In this document: positions 1 through 8,428 of the stretch, piece after piece
How positions within the stretch are numbered: position 1 is the stretch's first letter
Layout of the letters: every line of letters begins with the position of its first letter
Origin: JBJXGV01 sp046160485
GTDB lineage: Bacteria > Orphanbacterota > Orphanbacteria > JBJXGV01
DNA: 64,000 nt
Assembly: GCA_046160485.1 (NCBI GenBank)
Contig: JBJXGV010000070.1
Coordinates: 13,401-77,400 of the forward strand
Direction: 5' to 3'
Made by a program: the position numbers and the translations under genes
Notes under the pieces: model-generated
Told to the model about the DNA's origin: nothing
Seen by the model: only the letters and a program-made list of their open reading frames with translations
Databases searched by the model: none

Positions 1-23
1 CCGCGCTCATCGCCGCATCGCCT

Positions 24-1184
24 CTACTGAAACGTCGCCTTCTCTTCGAGGTAGGAATCGTCGTCGAGGTCGAAGTACTCGCCGATCACGCGATCCATCT
101 CGACGATCGCCTTCTTGAGCAGCTCGCGCTTCTCCTGATAGCGCAGAAACGCGCTTCGATAGCCATTGATGACAATATGCCGCAGCTCGTACGGATTCAG
201 GTCGAACGCGCGCGTCGCCAGATGCAGTTCCTTCGTCATCGTCGTGTCGGAGATCAGCCGGTTGTCCGTGTTGAGCGTCACGCGCAATCCTGCCTCGTGG
301 TAGATGCGAAACGGATGTTCCTCGAGGTTTTCGACGACGCGCGTGTGCACGTTCGACGAGAGGCAGATCTCGAGCGGAATGCGATGGTCGCAGACGAACG
401 CCATCAGGTCGCGATCTTCATGAAGAAGCGTGCCGTGGCCGATGCGGTGCGCGCCGCAATAGTGCAGCGCCTGGTGAATCGACTTCGGCCCGAACGCCTC
501 CCCCGCATGCACCGTCGTGTTGATGTTGTTGTTCAGGATTCGGTAAAACGCCTCGCGATGCTTCTTCGCGGGGTAATCCTTCTCTTGTCCCGCGAGATCG
601 AACGCGACGACACCGGCGTTCTTGTAAGCGATCGCGAGCTCCGCAAGCTCGAGCGAAACGTCGGGCGAGATCTGGCGAATGCCGCAGATGATCACGCCGG
701 TGCGAATTCCCGTCTCCGCCTCGGCGCGCTTGAGCCCCCGCAAAACAGCGTCGACCGAATCCGCGGTCTCCATCTTCCGCTCGAGGTGCAAGACCGGCGA
801 GTAGCGCACCTCCATGTACCAGATGTTCTCGGCGGCCGCGTCGATCCCGAGTTCGTACGCCGCGCGCTCGAGCCCCTCCGGCTCCTGCAGAACCTTGAGC
901 GTGATATCGAAGATGCGCAGGTAGTCGACGAGACTCTTGCAGTCGTCGCCGACGAGGAGCATTCTCGCGAGCTCCGCCTGCGACCGCGCGCCGAGATCGA
1001 CGCCCTGCTGCTTCGCCAGGTCCCAAATCGTCGGGATGCGCATCGATCCATCGACGTGCACGTGCAGGTCCGTCTTCGGAATCCGCGCGATCATCTCCAT
1101 CGGGAGCCCGCGCACTTTTCCGCCCGCCCCTTTCTTCGTGTTTCCTTTCTTGTCGCCGCCCGAGCGCGCTTTCTTGTCCGGCAC
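24..1184 (-). CDS. add: Adenosine deaminase
   Basis: Hydrolytic deamination of (deoxy)adenosine to (deoxy)inosine in the cytoplasm. The 386-residue protein shows the amidohydrolase TIM-barrel signatures: the metal-binding HVH of LHVHVDGS near residue 41, VHAGE near 224, RIGHG near 247, and NTDN near 305, where the Asp is the last metal ligand. The first 27 residues are a Lys/Gly-rich tail not needed by the fold. The GTG start is supported by GAGGAGG five bases upstream. It follows rpiB by 17 bp and is the last complete gene of the salvage block. A further ATG with a possible SD (TAGAGG across the add stop) lies at position 10, so the operon probably continues beyond the window. Confidence 0.95.
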   Translation of the reverse strand: MPDKKARSGGDKKGNTKKGAGGKVRGLPMEMIARIPKTDLHVHVDGSMRIPTIWDLAKQQGVDLGARSQAELARMLLVGDDCKSLVDYLRIFDITLKVLQEPEGLERAAYELGIDAAAENIWYMEVRYSPVLHLERKMETADSVDAVLRGLKRAEAETGIRTGVIICGIRQISPDVSLELAELAIAYKNAGVVAFDLAGQEKDYPAKKHREAFYRILNNNINTTVHAGEAFGPKSIHQALHYCGAHRIGHGTLLHEDRDLMAFVCDHRIPLEICLSSNVHTRVVENLEEHPFRIYHEAGLRVTLNTDNRLISDTTMTKELHLATRAFDLNPYELRHIVINGYRSAFLRYQEKRELLKKAIVEMDRVIGEYFDLDDDSYLEEKATFQ

Positions 1185-1201
1185 GAATTCCTCCTCGCGG
1201 C

Positions 1202-1798
1202 CTACGCCGTGGTTCCCCGCTCCTCGATTGCCATGATCTTCGCAACGCGCCGCTCATGCCGCCCGCCCGCAAACGGCGTCTCGACGAAAATACGCGCGAT
1301 CGTCCGCGCAAGCCCGCGCTGAACACTCCCCGCGCCGAGCGCCAGCACGTTCGCATCGTTGTGCTCGCGCGCGTTTCGCGCCGTACGTTCGTCGTGGCAG
1401 AGCGCCGCGCGCACGCCGCGCACCTTGTTCGCCGCCATCGTCGAGCCGATCCCCGCGCCGTCGATGAGAAGCCCGAAGCGCGCCTCGCCGCTCGCCACGG
1501 AGCGCGCGACTGCGAGCGCCAGATCGGGGTAGTCGACGGCCTCCTCGGAGTGCGTTCCGTGGTCGATCACGCGCCAGGCGAGTTCTTCCTCGAGGAATCT
1601 CCGGAGCGTCTCCTTGAGTCGGTAGCCTCCGTGGTCGGCGCCGACGGCGATCGTCTTCGCGGGCGGCGCGGACGCGGCGTGCGGCGCGCGCGCCGCGGGC
1701 GCTGCGGCGGCACCGCGGCTCGGCGCTGCGCCGGCGGCCTCGGAGAGCGCCTCGATCACGAGTCGCCGGATCTCGCCGCGGTCGATCTCGCGCGTCAT
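1202..1798 (-). CDS. rpiB: RpiB-family pentose-phosphate isomerase with an encapsulation-peptide-like N-terminus
   Basis: Family role: interconverting ribose 5-phosphate and ribulose 5-phosphate. The RpiB core starts near residue 49 (VGADHGG) and includes AANKVRGVRA and EHNDANVLALG. It differs from the E. coli enzyme because the catalytic Cys of CGTG is Asp (IDGAGIGSTMAANK). Residues 1-22 form a predicted amphipathic helix (EIRRLVIEALSEA), followed by an Ala/Pro-rich linker to about residue 48. That layout is known for cargo peptides of bacterial microcompartments, and sugar-phosphate-utilizing compartments are reported to carry RpiB-like enzymes; the link here is inference. It lies 4 bp after the deoxynucleoside kinase gene and in a block with deoB, which makes its likely substrate. 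Confidence 0.85.
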   Translation of the reverse strand: MTREIDRGEIRRLVIEALSEAAGAAPSRGAAAAPAARAPHAASAPPAKTIAVGADHGGYRLKETLRRFLEEELAWRVIDHGTHSEEAVDYPDLALAVARSVASGEARFGLLIDGAGIGSTMAANKVRGVRAALCHDERTARNAREHNDANVLALGAGSVQRGLARTIARIFVETPFAGGRHERRVAKIMAIEERGTTA

Positions 1799-1802
1799 CG
1801 CT

Positions 1803-2441
1803 CTACGTCCTCGCCTCGGGCGCGCGCACGCTGCGCGGCAGCGCCGCCGCGATCCAATGCCACGCCGTCTTGTTCGTCAGGAAATCGACCTCCTCCGCGG
1901 GAACGTGCACGACGTGCGTCTCGCGAGCGACGCGCTCAATCCACGTGTCGTACGCGTCACCGAGCCGCGCGAGGTAGTCGCGATCGATCCGCTTCTCGTA
2001 ATCGCGTCCGCGCGAACGCACACGCTCGAGCAGGAACTCCGGAGAGGCGCGCAGGTAGACGATCATGTCCGGCCGCTTCAAGTGACTCGTCAGAATCGCG
2101 TAGAGCCGCTGATACATCTGGTGGTCGACGTCGCTTAAGAGCCCCTGCGCGTGGAGCGCCGTCGCGAAGATCTCGCCGTCTTCGTAAATCGTCCGGTCGA
2201 CGATGTAAAAACGCTCCTCGCGGCCGAGTTGTTCGAGCGCCTCGTAGCGCCGCGTGAGGAAGTAGATCTGCGAGTGAAACGCCCAGGCCTTCGGGTCGGC
2301 GTAGTACTTCTCCAAATACGGGTTCTCGATCGTCGGCTCCAGATAAGCGCGCCAACGGAGATTCTCCTCGAGGATCCGCGTGAGAGTCGACTTGCCCGCG
2401 CCGATGTTGCCCGCGATGCCGAGGAAGAAGCCGGAAGCCAT
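1803..2441 (-). CDS. Deoxynucleoside kinase (dAK/dGK/dCK family)
   Basis: Phosphorylates deoxynucleosides to 5'-monophosphates. The 212-residue P-loop kinase has GNIGAGKST near residue 10, the DRTIYED motif near 82 that corresponds to the E/DRS substrate signature, and a LID-type RGRDYEKRI stretch near 150. The open frame extends further upstream, but homology begins at MASGFF, so the ATG at 2441 is chosen, 8 bp after the cdd stop. Which base is preferred cannot be read from the sequence. It sits between cdd and rpiB in the salvage operon. Confidence 0.88.
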   Translation of the reverse strand: MASGFFLGIAGNIGAGKSTLTRILEENLRWRAYLEPTIENPYLEKYYADPKAWAFHSQIYFLTRRYEALEQLGREERFYIVDRTIYEDGEIFATALHAQGLLSDVDHQMYQRLYAILTSHLKRPDMIVYLRASPEFLLERVRSRGRDYEKRIDRDYLARLGDAYDTWIERVARETHVVHVPAEEVDFLTNKTAWHWIAAALPRSVRAPEART

Positions 2442-2449
2442 CGGCCGCC

Positions 2450-2842
2450 TCAGCCCGGGCTCTTGAATCGGAAGCTGTCTGGGAGCAGTACGTCGAGTGT
2501 TTGCACGTCCACACGGCCCGCAAGATCGGACATGATCACGCGCAGCGCGCCGCCGAACTCGGAGAGCGCCTGGCGGCAGAGCCCGCACGGCCGGACGGGG
2601 CCGTCCGTGTCCGCGACGATCGCGATGGCGTCGAACTCGAGTTCGCCCGCTGTCACCGCCGCGAAGAGCGCCGCGCGCTCGGCGCAGACTGTCACGCCGT
2701 ACGATGCGTTCTCGACGTTGACGCCGCGATACACACTGCCGGATCGCGCCAGAAGCGCCGCGCCGACAGGGAATCGTGAGTATGGCGCGTAGGCGTTCGC
2801 CCGAGCCGCCGCCGCCGCCGAGACGAGCGCGTTGTCATCCAA
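2450..2842 (-). CDS. cdd: Cytidine deaminase
   Basis: Zinc-dependent deamination of (deoxy)cytidine to (deoxy)uridine. The protein has the full signature: NVENASYGVTVCAERAA, where Cys binds zinc and Glu is the proton shuttle, and PCGLCRQ with the other two zinc Cys. The reading frame before residue 1 only shadows tdk. The first workable start is TTG at 2842, overlapping the tdk stop by 8 bp, and gives 130 residues, close to the usual 130-136. No strong SD is visible, so translational coupling to tdk is likely. Confidence 0.92.
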   Translation of the reverse strand: MDDNALVSAAAAARANAYAPYSRFPVGAALLARSGSVYRGVNVENASYGVTVCAERAALFAAVTAGELEFDAIAIVADTDGPVRPCGLCRQALSEFGGALRVIMSDLAGRVDVQTLDVLLPDSFRFKSPG

Positions 2843-3416
2843 CGGAGGCGCTCGCGTCGATCGGCTGAAAGCACGCGCGGCAGCGCGGCTCGTAGATCGC
2901 ACCGCCGCCGATGACGACGCGCTCGTGCGATTCGATGAGGCGCTGCGATTTCGTCGCGGGGCGCCCGCACACGACGCATATCGCCGTCACCTTCGTGATC
3001 GAGTCGGCGATCGCGAGGAGCTGCGGAATCGGTTCGAAGGGCTTGCCGAGGTAATCCTGGTCCAGTCCGGCGACGATGACGCGCACGCCGCGCGCGGCGA
3101 GCGCTTCGCAAACCTGCACGAGCGGCCCCGCGAGAAACTGCGCCTCGTCGATTCCGACGACGCGCGTGTCGGCGTCGACGAGATCGAGAAGTTCGTCAGC
3201 CCGCGAAACGGCGACGGACTCGACGGAGCGCGCATCGTGCGAGACGATCGTGTCCTTGGAGTAGCGCGTGTCGATCGCCGGCTTGAACGCCTGCACTTTT
3301 TGCCGCGCGATCGCGGCGCGGCGAAGGCGCCGGATCAGTTCCTCGCTCTTCCCGCTGAACATGCATCCGCAGATCACCTCGATCTGCCCGGACGACGAAT
3401 CGATTCCTTCGATCAT
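2835..3416 (-). CDS. tdk: Thymidine kinase (type II)
   Basis: ATP-dependent phosphorylation of thymidine and deoxyuridine. The 193-residue protein has the P-loop GCMFSGKSEEL near residue 18, the Walker-B-like VGIDEAQF near 90, and the structural zinc site CVVC (near 145) with CRAC near the C-terminus. It is the first gene of the tdk-cdd-kinase-rpiB-add run. Its own promoter-like sequence ends 6 bp before the ATG, so this half of the salvage block can be expressed separately from xdhC-btpA-deoB. Confidence 0.95.
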   Translation of the reverse strand: MIEGIDSSSGQIEVICGCMFSGKSEELIRRLRRAAIARQKVQAFKPAIDTRYSKDTIVSHDARSVESVAVSRADELLDLVDADTRVVGIDEAQFLAGPLVQVCEALAARGVRVIVAGLDQDYLGKPFEPIPQLLAIADSITKVTAICVVCGRPATKSQRLIESHERVVIGGGAIYEPRCRACFQPIDASASVG

Positions 3417-3422
3417 GCGGCG

Positions 3423-3451
3423 ATGCTATCAACCGCGGGCGCGCGGTGCAA
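3423..3451 (-). promoter_or_regulatory. Leaderless promoter of tdk
   Basis: On the minus strand, TTGCAC (3446-3451), a 17-bp spacer and TAGCAT (3423-3428) stand 6 bp before the tdk ATG. Transcription would start at or next to the A of the start codon. It lies in the 84-bp gap after the membrane-protein gene. Confidence 0.6.
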
Positions 3452-3500
3452 TCGCGAAGCCCGCGCCCTCGCCCGGGGATCTTCCGCGGATGCCCGCGAC

Positions 3501-5171
3501 TCACCTCTGCCGCGCCGCGGCCTTGTAGAGCTGCACGAAACCCGTTCCCGGCGAGACGAAGATCCTCTCGTACCCATACGAAAGCTGCTTGAGAATCCCC
3601 TTCGCGGCCAAGTTGTGCTCGTGCTCGGGGCCGAAGCCGCTGACGAGAATGTAGTCGACGCTCGCTCCGGTGCGCTTCGCGTAGTTGATGAAATCGACCC
3701 GCGGCGGCTCCGCCTCCATGTCGGGATCGGACCCGAATGCGCGGAACGGGTTCCGCTCGAACCGGTATCGGACCGGGAATACCGAGGTGTTCGCTTCGTA
3801 GTTGCGCACGTCGATTGCGCCTCGCTCCGCTGCGATGGCGGCGCCGGTGTGGAGAAATGGCTTGATGCGAGTCGAGAGCGGGCTTCCGTCCGCCGAGCGT
3901 CCGCGATGCGAGAAGCCGAGCGAGAGAATCGTTGAGTTCGGCGCAACCAGAGGCGCTGCGGTCAGACTCTCCGCGAGCAACTCGCCGGCGGCGAGGATCG
4001 TCGGCTGCCGCGCCAGCAAGAAGGCGATCCCGAACGCGAAGCCCGAGACGGCGGCGGTGCGCGCTATCCACGGCCGTAACGGCGCGCTTCCGATCGCGAT
4101 GATGAGGGCCAGGACGGCGAACACCAGGATGCGGCCATTGACGTACCAGCATCCTCCGACTCCGGACGGCGCCGCGAAGTAGAGAGCGAAAAGGCTCGCC
4201 GCCGCCGCGAACAGACCCGCCGAGGGGACGCTGTCGGAATCCCGGCGGCGGACGATCAACGCGAGTGCGAAGAGAAGCGCGAGGCAGGCTGCGTACGCAA
4301 TTCCGAAGGGACGCTCGTTTTCGTTGAGCGCCACGAGCGGATCCATCGTCATGAGCTCTCGCGTCAGTTTCGCCGTTGAGACCCAACCCACTCCATGCGA
4401 CTCTCCGTTGCGCTGATAGATGGCGAAGAGGGCGATCGCAGGGAGTGCTGCGACGAGTGGCGCCAAAAGCCGGGCGCGCAGCGATCCGGGCGGCGAAGTT
4501 TCCGCGGCCCCGTTCGCCGGCCGGCCCCGATGCCGGATGCGATCAGACACCGTTGTCCAGAGGGTGACCGCTCCGATCACGAGGCCGAGCGCCCCGAGCG
4601 CGATGAGATGGCTCGCGTAGAGAAGCAGGCAGAACACCATGAACAGGCCGATCTGCCGCCAGGTCCGAAGGCCGCCGCGACGGAGCCAATAACCGAACGC
4701 CACGCACCAGACGACCACGCCGAGGCAGAAGTTGTAGAAGCCCATCTGTAGGTGCCAGCTCAGAATGAACGGGGTCGACAGAAGCGCTAGCGACGCGGCG
4801 CTCGTCCGTGTCGAGCCCAGGGCGAACCGCACTGCGAGCGCGAACGCGATGACGTAGGTCGAGAGGAATACTTTTTCGGCGACGACCGGGGAGAACATCG
4901 TCAGAAGAAACGCCAGTGTGGCGTGGCCGAGCCAATTCGGACTTGGCGTGGCGTTCACCTCGTAGTACTCCCCGAACGCTGGCGATTCCGGATCTGAGAT
5001 TCGAAGCAGGGCATCGGCGTTGTGAAGGTGCGCGGGCCCATCTTGGGTTGGGAAGCGCGCAGGCCACCAGATCAGCGCCACGTGAAGCAGGATGATCGTC
5101 GCAAGGCCGATGTCCGGCAGGGCGAGGAAGCGACTCGCCCCCCGGGGGTTCACGGACTCACTTCCATTCAT
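3501..5171 (-). CDS. Polytopic membrane protein, GT-C glycosyltransferase-like
   Basis: A 557-residue protein with roughly a dozen hydrophobic segments and a final soluble domain of about 120 residues. After the first membrane segment comes PTQDGPAHLHNA, an acidic first-loop motif like that of lipid-linked-sugar-dependent GT-C enzymes (PMT/ArnT type). Exact family and substrate are not recognised. The chosen ATG at 5171 overlaps the deoB stop by 14 bp; a GTG at 5153 with GGAAG upstream is an alternative. Its place between deoB and tdk is odd for a nucleoside operon and may only reflect co-transcription. Confidence 0.75.
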   Translation of the reverse strand: MNGSESVNPRGASRFLALPDIGLATIILLHVALIWWPARFPTQDGPAHLHNADALLRISDPESPAFGEYYEVNATPSPNWLGHATLAFLLTMFSPVVAEKVFLSTYVIAFALAVRFALGSTRTSAASLALLSTPFILSWHLQMGFYNFCLGVVVWCVAFGYWLRRGGLRTWRQIGLFMVFCLLLYASHLIALGALGLVIGAVTLWTTVSDRIRHRGRPANGAAETSPPGSLRARLLAPLVAALPAIALFAIYQRNGESHGVGWVSTAKLTRELMTMDPLVALNENERPFGIAYAACLALLFALALIVRRRDSDSVPSAGLFAAAASLFALYFAAPSGVGGCWYVNGRILVFAVLALIIAIGSAPLRPWIARTAAVSGFAFGIAFLLARQPTILAAGELLAESLTAAPLVAPNSTILSLGFSHRGRSADGSPLSTRIKPFLHTGAAIAAERGAIDVRNYEANTSVFPVRYRFERNPFRAFGSDPDMEAEPPRVDFINYAKRTGASVDYILVSGFGPEHEHNLAAKGILKQLSYGYERIFVSPGTGFVQLYKAAARQR

Positions 5172-6381
5172 CGAGAAAGCTGCGCCCTGGGCCGGGGTTC
5201 CTGACGGCAAAGAAGTCCGCGATGGTCGCAGCCAGGTCGGCGAACGTGTCGCGCAAACCGAGGTCGCGCCCGATCGGCGTCGAAGCGCGTGCGCTCCCAT
5301 CCTCGATTCCTCGCGGCGTGGCCGCTCCGCCTATGAAAAGCAGCGGCACGAGTTCGCGCGAATGGTCCGTCGACGGCGTCGTGGGATCGCAGCCGTGGTC
5401 CGCGGTAAAGACAAGGCGGTCGCCGGGGCCGAGCGCGTCGATGAGCGCGGGAACACGCGCGTCGATCTCCTCGAGAGCGCGAGCGTAGCCGGCGGTGTCG
5501 TTGCGATGGCCCCACAACATGTCGGTCTCGACGAGATTCGTGAAAAGAAATCCGCGCTCGAGTTCGGCGAGCCCGTCGAGCGTCGCGTCGAGGCACTCGG
5601 CGTTCGACTTCCCTCCGAGCGAACACGTTATGCCGCGCCCCGCGAAGATGTCGGGAATCTTGCCGACGCCCCAGACGGGAACGTGTGCCGCCTCGAGGAC
5701 CTCGCAGATCGTCGGCGAAAGCGGCGGGAGCGAGAAGTCGTGGCGCCGCGGCGTGCGCGCGTACGCGCCGCTCTCCCCCGCGAAGGGCCGCGCGATCACA
5801 CGGCCCACGGCGTGCGGGCCGGTGAGAATGCCGCGCGCCGTCTGACAGATCGCGTACAACTCCTTGACGGGAATCACCTCTTCGTGAGCTGCGATCTGGA
5901 AGACGCTGTCCGCCGACGTGTAAACGATCGGCTTGCCGGTGCGGCGATGTTCGTCGCCGAATTCCTCGATGATCGCGGTGCCTGACGCCGCGCGGTTCGC
6001 GAGCACGCCGCGGCCGATCGCCGCCTCGAACGGCTCGAGCACCTCGCGCGGAAATCCGTTCGGGTACGTTGGAAACGCGCGATCCACGACGCACCCCGCC
6101 ATCTCCCAATGCCCGCTCGTCGTGTCCTTCCCGTGGCTCCGCTCGCGCATCCGGCCGAACGAAGCACGCGGCGCGAGCGACGGCGGAACGCCCGCGATGT
6201 CGAGCAGATTCCCGAGCCCGAGCGATTGAAAGTTTGGAAGCCGCAGCCCGCCGACAACGCGCGACAAATTACCGAGCGTGTTCGATCCGAGATCGCCGTA
6301 CTCCGCCGCGTCGGGCGCCGCTCCAGCGCCGACTCCGTCGAGGACGATCACGACGAACCGAACAGGAGGGCGCGAACTCAT
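5158..6381 (-). CDS. deoB: Phosphopentomutase
   Basis: Interconverts (deoxy)ribose 1-phosphate and 5-phosphate, the step between nucleoside phosphorolysis and pentose-phosphate use. The 407-residue protein belongs to the alkaline-phosphatase superfamily, with the metal-site motif VIVLDGVGAGAAPDA near residue 10 and DHGCDPTTPSTDHSRE near 330. The cap domain carries TTSGHWEM near 90. Length matches the family. Its ATG overlaps the btpA stop (ATGA), so the two are translationally coupled. Its product is the expected substrate for RpiB in the same block. Confidence 0.96.
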   Translation of the reverse strand: MSSRPPVRFVVIVLDGVGAGAAPDAAEYGDLGSNTLGNLSRVVGGLRLPNFQSLGLGNLLDIAGVPPSLAPRASFGRMRERSHGKDTTSGHWEMAGCVVDRAFPTYPNGFPREVLEPFEAAIGRGVLANRAASGTAIIEEFGDEHRRTGKPIVYTSADSVFQIAAHEEVIPVKELYAICQTARGILTGPHAVGRVIARPFAGESGAYARTPRRHDFSLPPLSPTICEVLEAAHVPVWGVGKIPDIFAGRGITCSLGGKSNAECLDATLDGLAELERGFLFTNLVETDMLWGHRNDTAGYARALEEIDARVPALIDALGPGDRLVFTADHGCDPTTPSTDHSRELVPLLFIGGAATPRGIEDGSARASTPIGRDLGLRDTFADLAATIADFFAVRNPGPGRSFLDEWK

Positions 6382-7190
6382 CGGCGCGCGCTCCGTGCGG
6401 CGTCGACGAGCCGCCGCACGCGCGCCGCATCGACGGGGTTCGATGTGATGCCACCCTGCTTCACGCTCGTGCCGACGATCGCCGCGTCGACGAATGGCGC
6501 GAGCGCCGCGGCATTCCCTTCGGCGAGGCCGCTTCCGAGGACGAGGCGCGCGCCGGGCGCGGCGTGACGAACCGATGCAAGGTACTCCGCGTCAGGCGCC
6601 GAGCCTGTGGCGGCGCCGGAGACGACGATCGCATCCGCGCCGGCGCGCCCCGACAGCTCGGCGAGTTCCACCTTCGCATCGCGCTCGCCGAGCGGCGCGG
6701 CGTGCTTCGCGCGAAAGTCGGCCCACACCTCGACTCGGGCGCCGATCGCGCGGCGCCGCCTCATGATGGCGTGCGACTCGCCGCGCAGAAGCCCCTCGCC
6801 CGCTACCGCCAGCCCCGCGAACACGTTGACTCGAATAAACCGCGCACCCGTCGCCGCTGCGATGGCGAGCGCGGAGAGCGCGTCGTTCCGAAGCACCTGC
6901 ACTCCGACCGGCGCCGGGCTCAGCGCGACGATGCGCGCGACGATCACCGACATCGCTGCGACGGTGATTGCGTCGACGCGCCGCGGAACGAACGGCGTGT
7001 CGCCGTAGTTCTCGACAAGAAGCGCCGCGACGCCGCCGTCCAACAAGGCGCGGGCGTCCGCCACAGCAAGCTCGGCGATCTCGTGCACGGAGTGTTCAGC
7101 GCGCGGGCTTCCCGGCAGCGGTGCCAGGTGCACCATCCCGATGATCGGAAACACCTCGGCGTCGAGTGACCACGGCGTCGCGTGCGCCAC
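6378..7190 (-). CDS. btpA: BtpA family TIM-barrel protein
   Basis: A 270-residue member of the BtpA/SgcQ family, recognised from IIGMVHLAPLPGSP at the N-terminus, LVENYGDTPF near 60, GVQVLRNDALSA near 95, FIRVNVFAG near 118 and DAAIVGTSVKQGG near 240. Family activity is not settled; BtpA was linked to photosystem I stability and SgcQ to sugar metabolism. The GTG start at 7190 uses the last base of the xdhC TAG stop (TAGTG), and its own stop overlaps the deoB start. Tight coupling to deoB suggests a pentose or nucleoside role here (inference). Confidence 0.85.
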   Translation of the reverse strand: MAHATPWSLDAEVFPIIGMVHLAPLPGSPRAEHSVHEIAELAVADARALLDGGVAALLVENYGDTPFVPRRVDAITVAAMSVIVARIVALSPAPVGVQVLRNDALSALAIAAATGARFIRVNVFAGLAVAGEGLLRGESHAIMRRRRAIGARVEVWADFRAKHAAPLGERDAKVELAELSGRAGADAIVVSGAATGSAPDAEYLASVRHAAPGARLVLGSGLAEGNAAALAPFVDAAIVGTSVKQGGITSNPVDAARVRRLVDAARSARR

Positions 7191-8398
7191 TACGCCCGCT
7201 CCCCATCGCCGGCGCCGTCGCACCGAGATCCACGCAGCGCCGCCCCTTCGCCGCGCCCGCGCGGTGCCGCCGCGATCCCCTTCGTCTGCGCAAGAGACGC
7301 CGCGATGGCCGAGTGCGCGCGCCGTTTGACCGCGATCATCTCGGCGACGATCGATACGGCGATCTCTTCGGGCGTCACGGCGCCAATATCGAGCCCGATC
7401 GGTGCGTGAAGCGCCAAGAGCCGCGCTTCGGGAATACCGCGCGCGAGCAACTGCGCCGCGGCGCGCTCGTGCTTTCTGCGGCTGCCGATTACGCCGAGGT
7501 AGCGAGTCGGCGGCAAGCGCAAGAGTCCCTCGAGCACCTGCTCGTCGTACTGGTGGCCGCGCGTTGCAAGAACGACGAAGTCGTGCGGCGCGAAGTCGAC
7601 GCGCTCCGAAAGCTCCGCATAACCGGGAAGGACGATGCGGCGCGCGCCCGGAAAACGCTCGGCGGCGACGTACTTCTCGCGGTCGTCGACGACTGTGACT
7701 TGAAATCCCGCAGCGGTCGCGGCGGCGTGCACCGCGCGCGATACGTGCCCGGCGCCGATCAAGACAACGCGCGGGCGACCCACGACCGGTTCGAGATAGA
7801 TCGCGCCGCCCGCCGCCCATGCAGAGCGTTCGTCGCGCACGGCGCTCATGGCAGTCGAGTGCAGCGCTTGCGGAAGCACCGCCAGACCGAGCAGGGGTTC
7901 GCCCTCTTCGCCGAGAACGATCCGCGCGGGAGCAGACGCGCCGCTCGCGCGATCGCGCGGTGCCGCCGGTTCCGCGCGTGTTCCGATGAGCGGCGGCCCG
8001 CCATCGGAGAAAATTCGCGCGAGCACGCTCGTCGTTCCCAACTCGGTGCGGCGCTCGAGCAACTCACAAAGCGCGATGTCGCCCAATTCGAGCCGTTCCA
8101 GGAGAATCTCGACGGTTCCTCCGCAAACCATCCGCAATTCTTCTTCGGTTTCGGTCAATGTGAACACAACGCGCGCCCACCCTCCGGCCGCGCGCAGCTT
8201 CTGCGCCTCGCGCTGCACCTCCGCTTCGAGACAGCCGCCGCCAACGGTACCAATCGCTTCGCCCGTATCGGAGACGAAGAGGCGCGACAGCACGGGCGCG
8301 GGCGTCGAGCCATGCACCGACGCGATCGTCGCCATCACGCCGCCGCCACACCGCGCCAATTGTTGCGCGCATTCACCAAAATGATTTCGAGAAGACAC
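7190..8398 (-). CDS. XdhC/CoxI family protein
   Basis: XdhC-type proteins bind molybdenum cofactor and help insert it, in sulfurated form, into xanthine-dehydrogenase-like enzymes. Seen: an N-terminal VMATIASVHGSTPAP motif with GEAIGTVGGGCLEAEV, RMVCGGTVEILLE near 90, and a C-terminal Rossmann domain (VVLIGAGHVSRAV near 210) ending with LGVIGSRRKHERA. The GTG at 8398 is preferred because AGAGGAG lies about 9 bases upstream and the helix before VMATI then has family length; an ATG at 8434 is the alternative. No xanthine dehydrogenase subunit lies in the window. A purine-oxidation link with add is plausible, since hypoxanthine arises from inosine. Confidence 0.88.
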   Translation of the reverse strand: MSSRNHFGECAQQLARCGGGVMATIASVHGSTPAPVLSRLFVSDTGEAIGTVGGGCLEAEVQREAQKLRAAGGWARVVFTLTETEEELRMVCGGTVEILLERLELGDIALCELLERRTELGTTSVLARIFSDGGPPLIGTRAEPAAPRDRASGASAPARIVLGEEGEPLLGLAVLPQALHSTAMSAVRDERSAWAAGGAIYLEPVVGRPRVVLIGAGHVSRAVHAAATAAGFQVTVVDDREKYVAAERFPGARRIVLPGYAELSERVDFAPHDFVVLATRGHQYDEQVLEGLLRLPPTRYLGVIGSRRKHERAAAQLLARGIPEARLLALHAPIGLDIGAVTPEEIAVSIVAEMIAVKRRAHSAIAASLAQTKGIAAAPRGRGEGAALRGSRCDGAGDGERA

Positions 8399-8428
8399 CG
8401 CGTCGCACTCCTCTCTGACGAGATCTGG

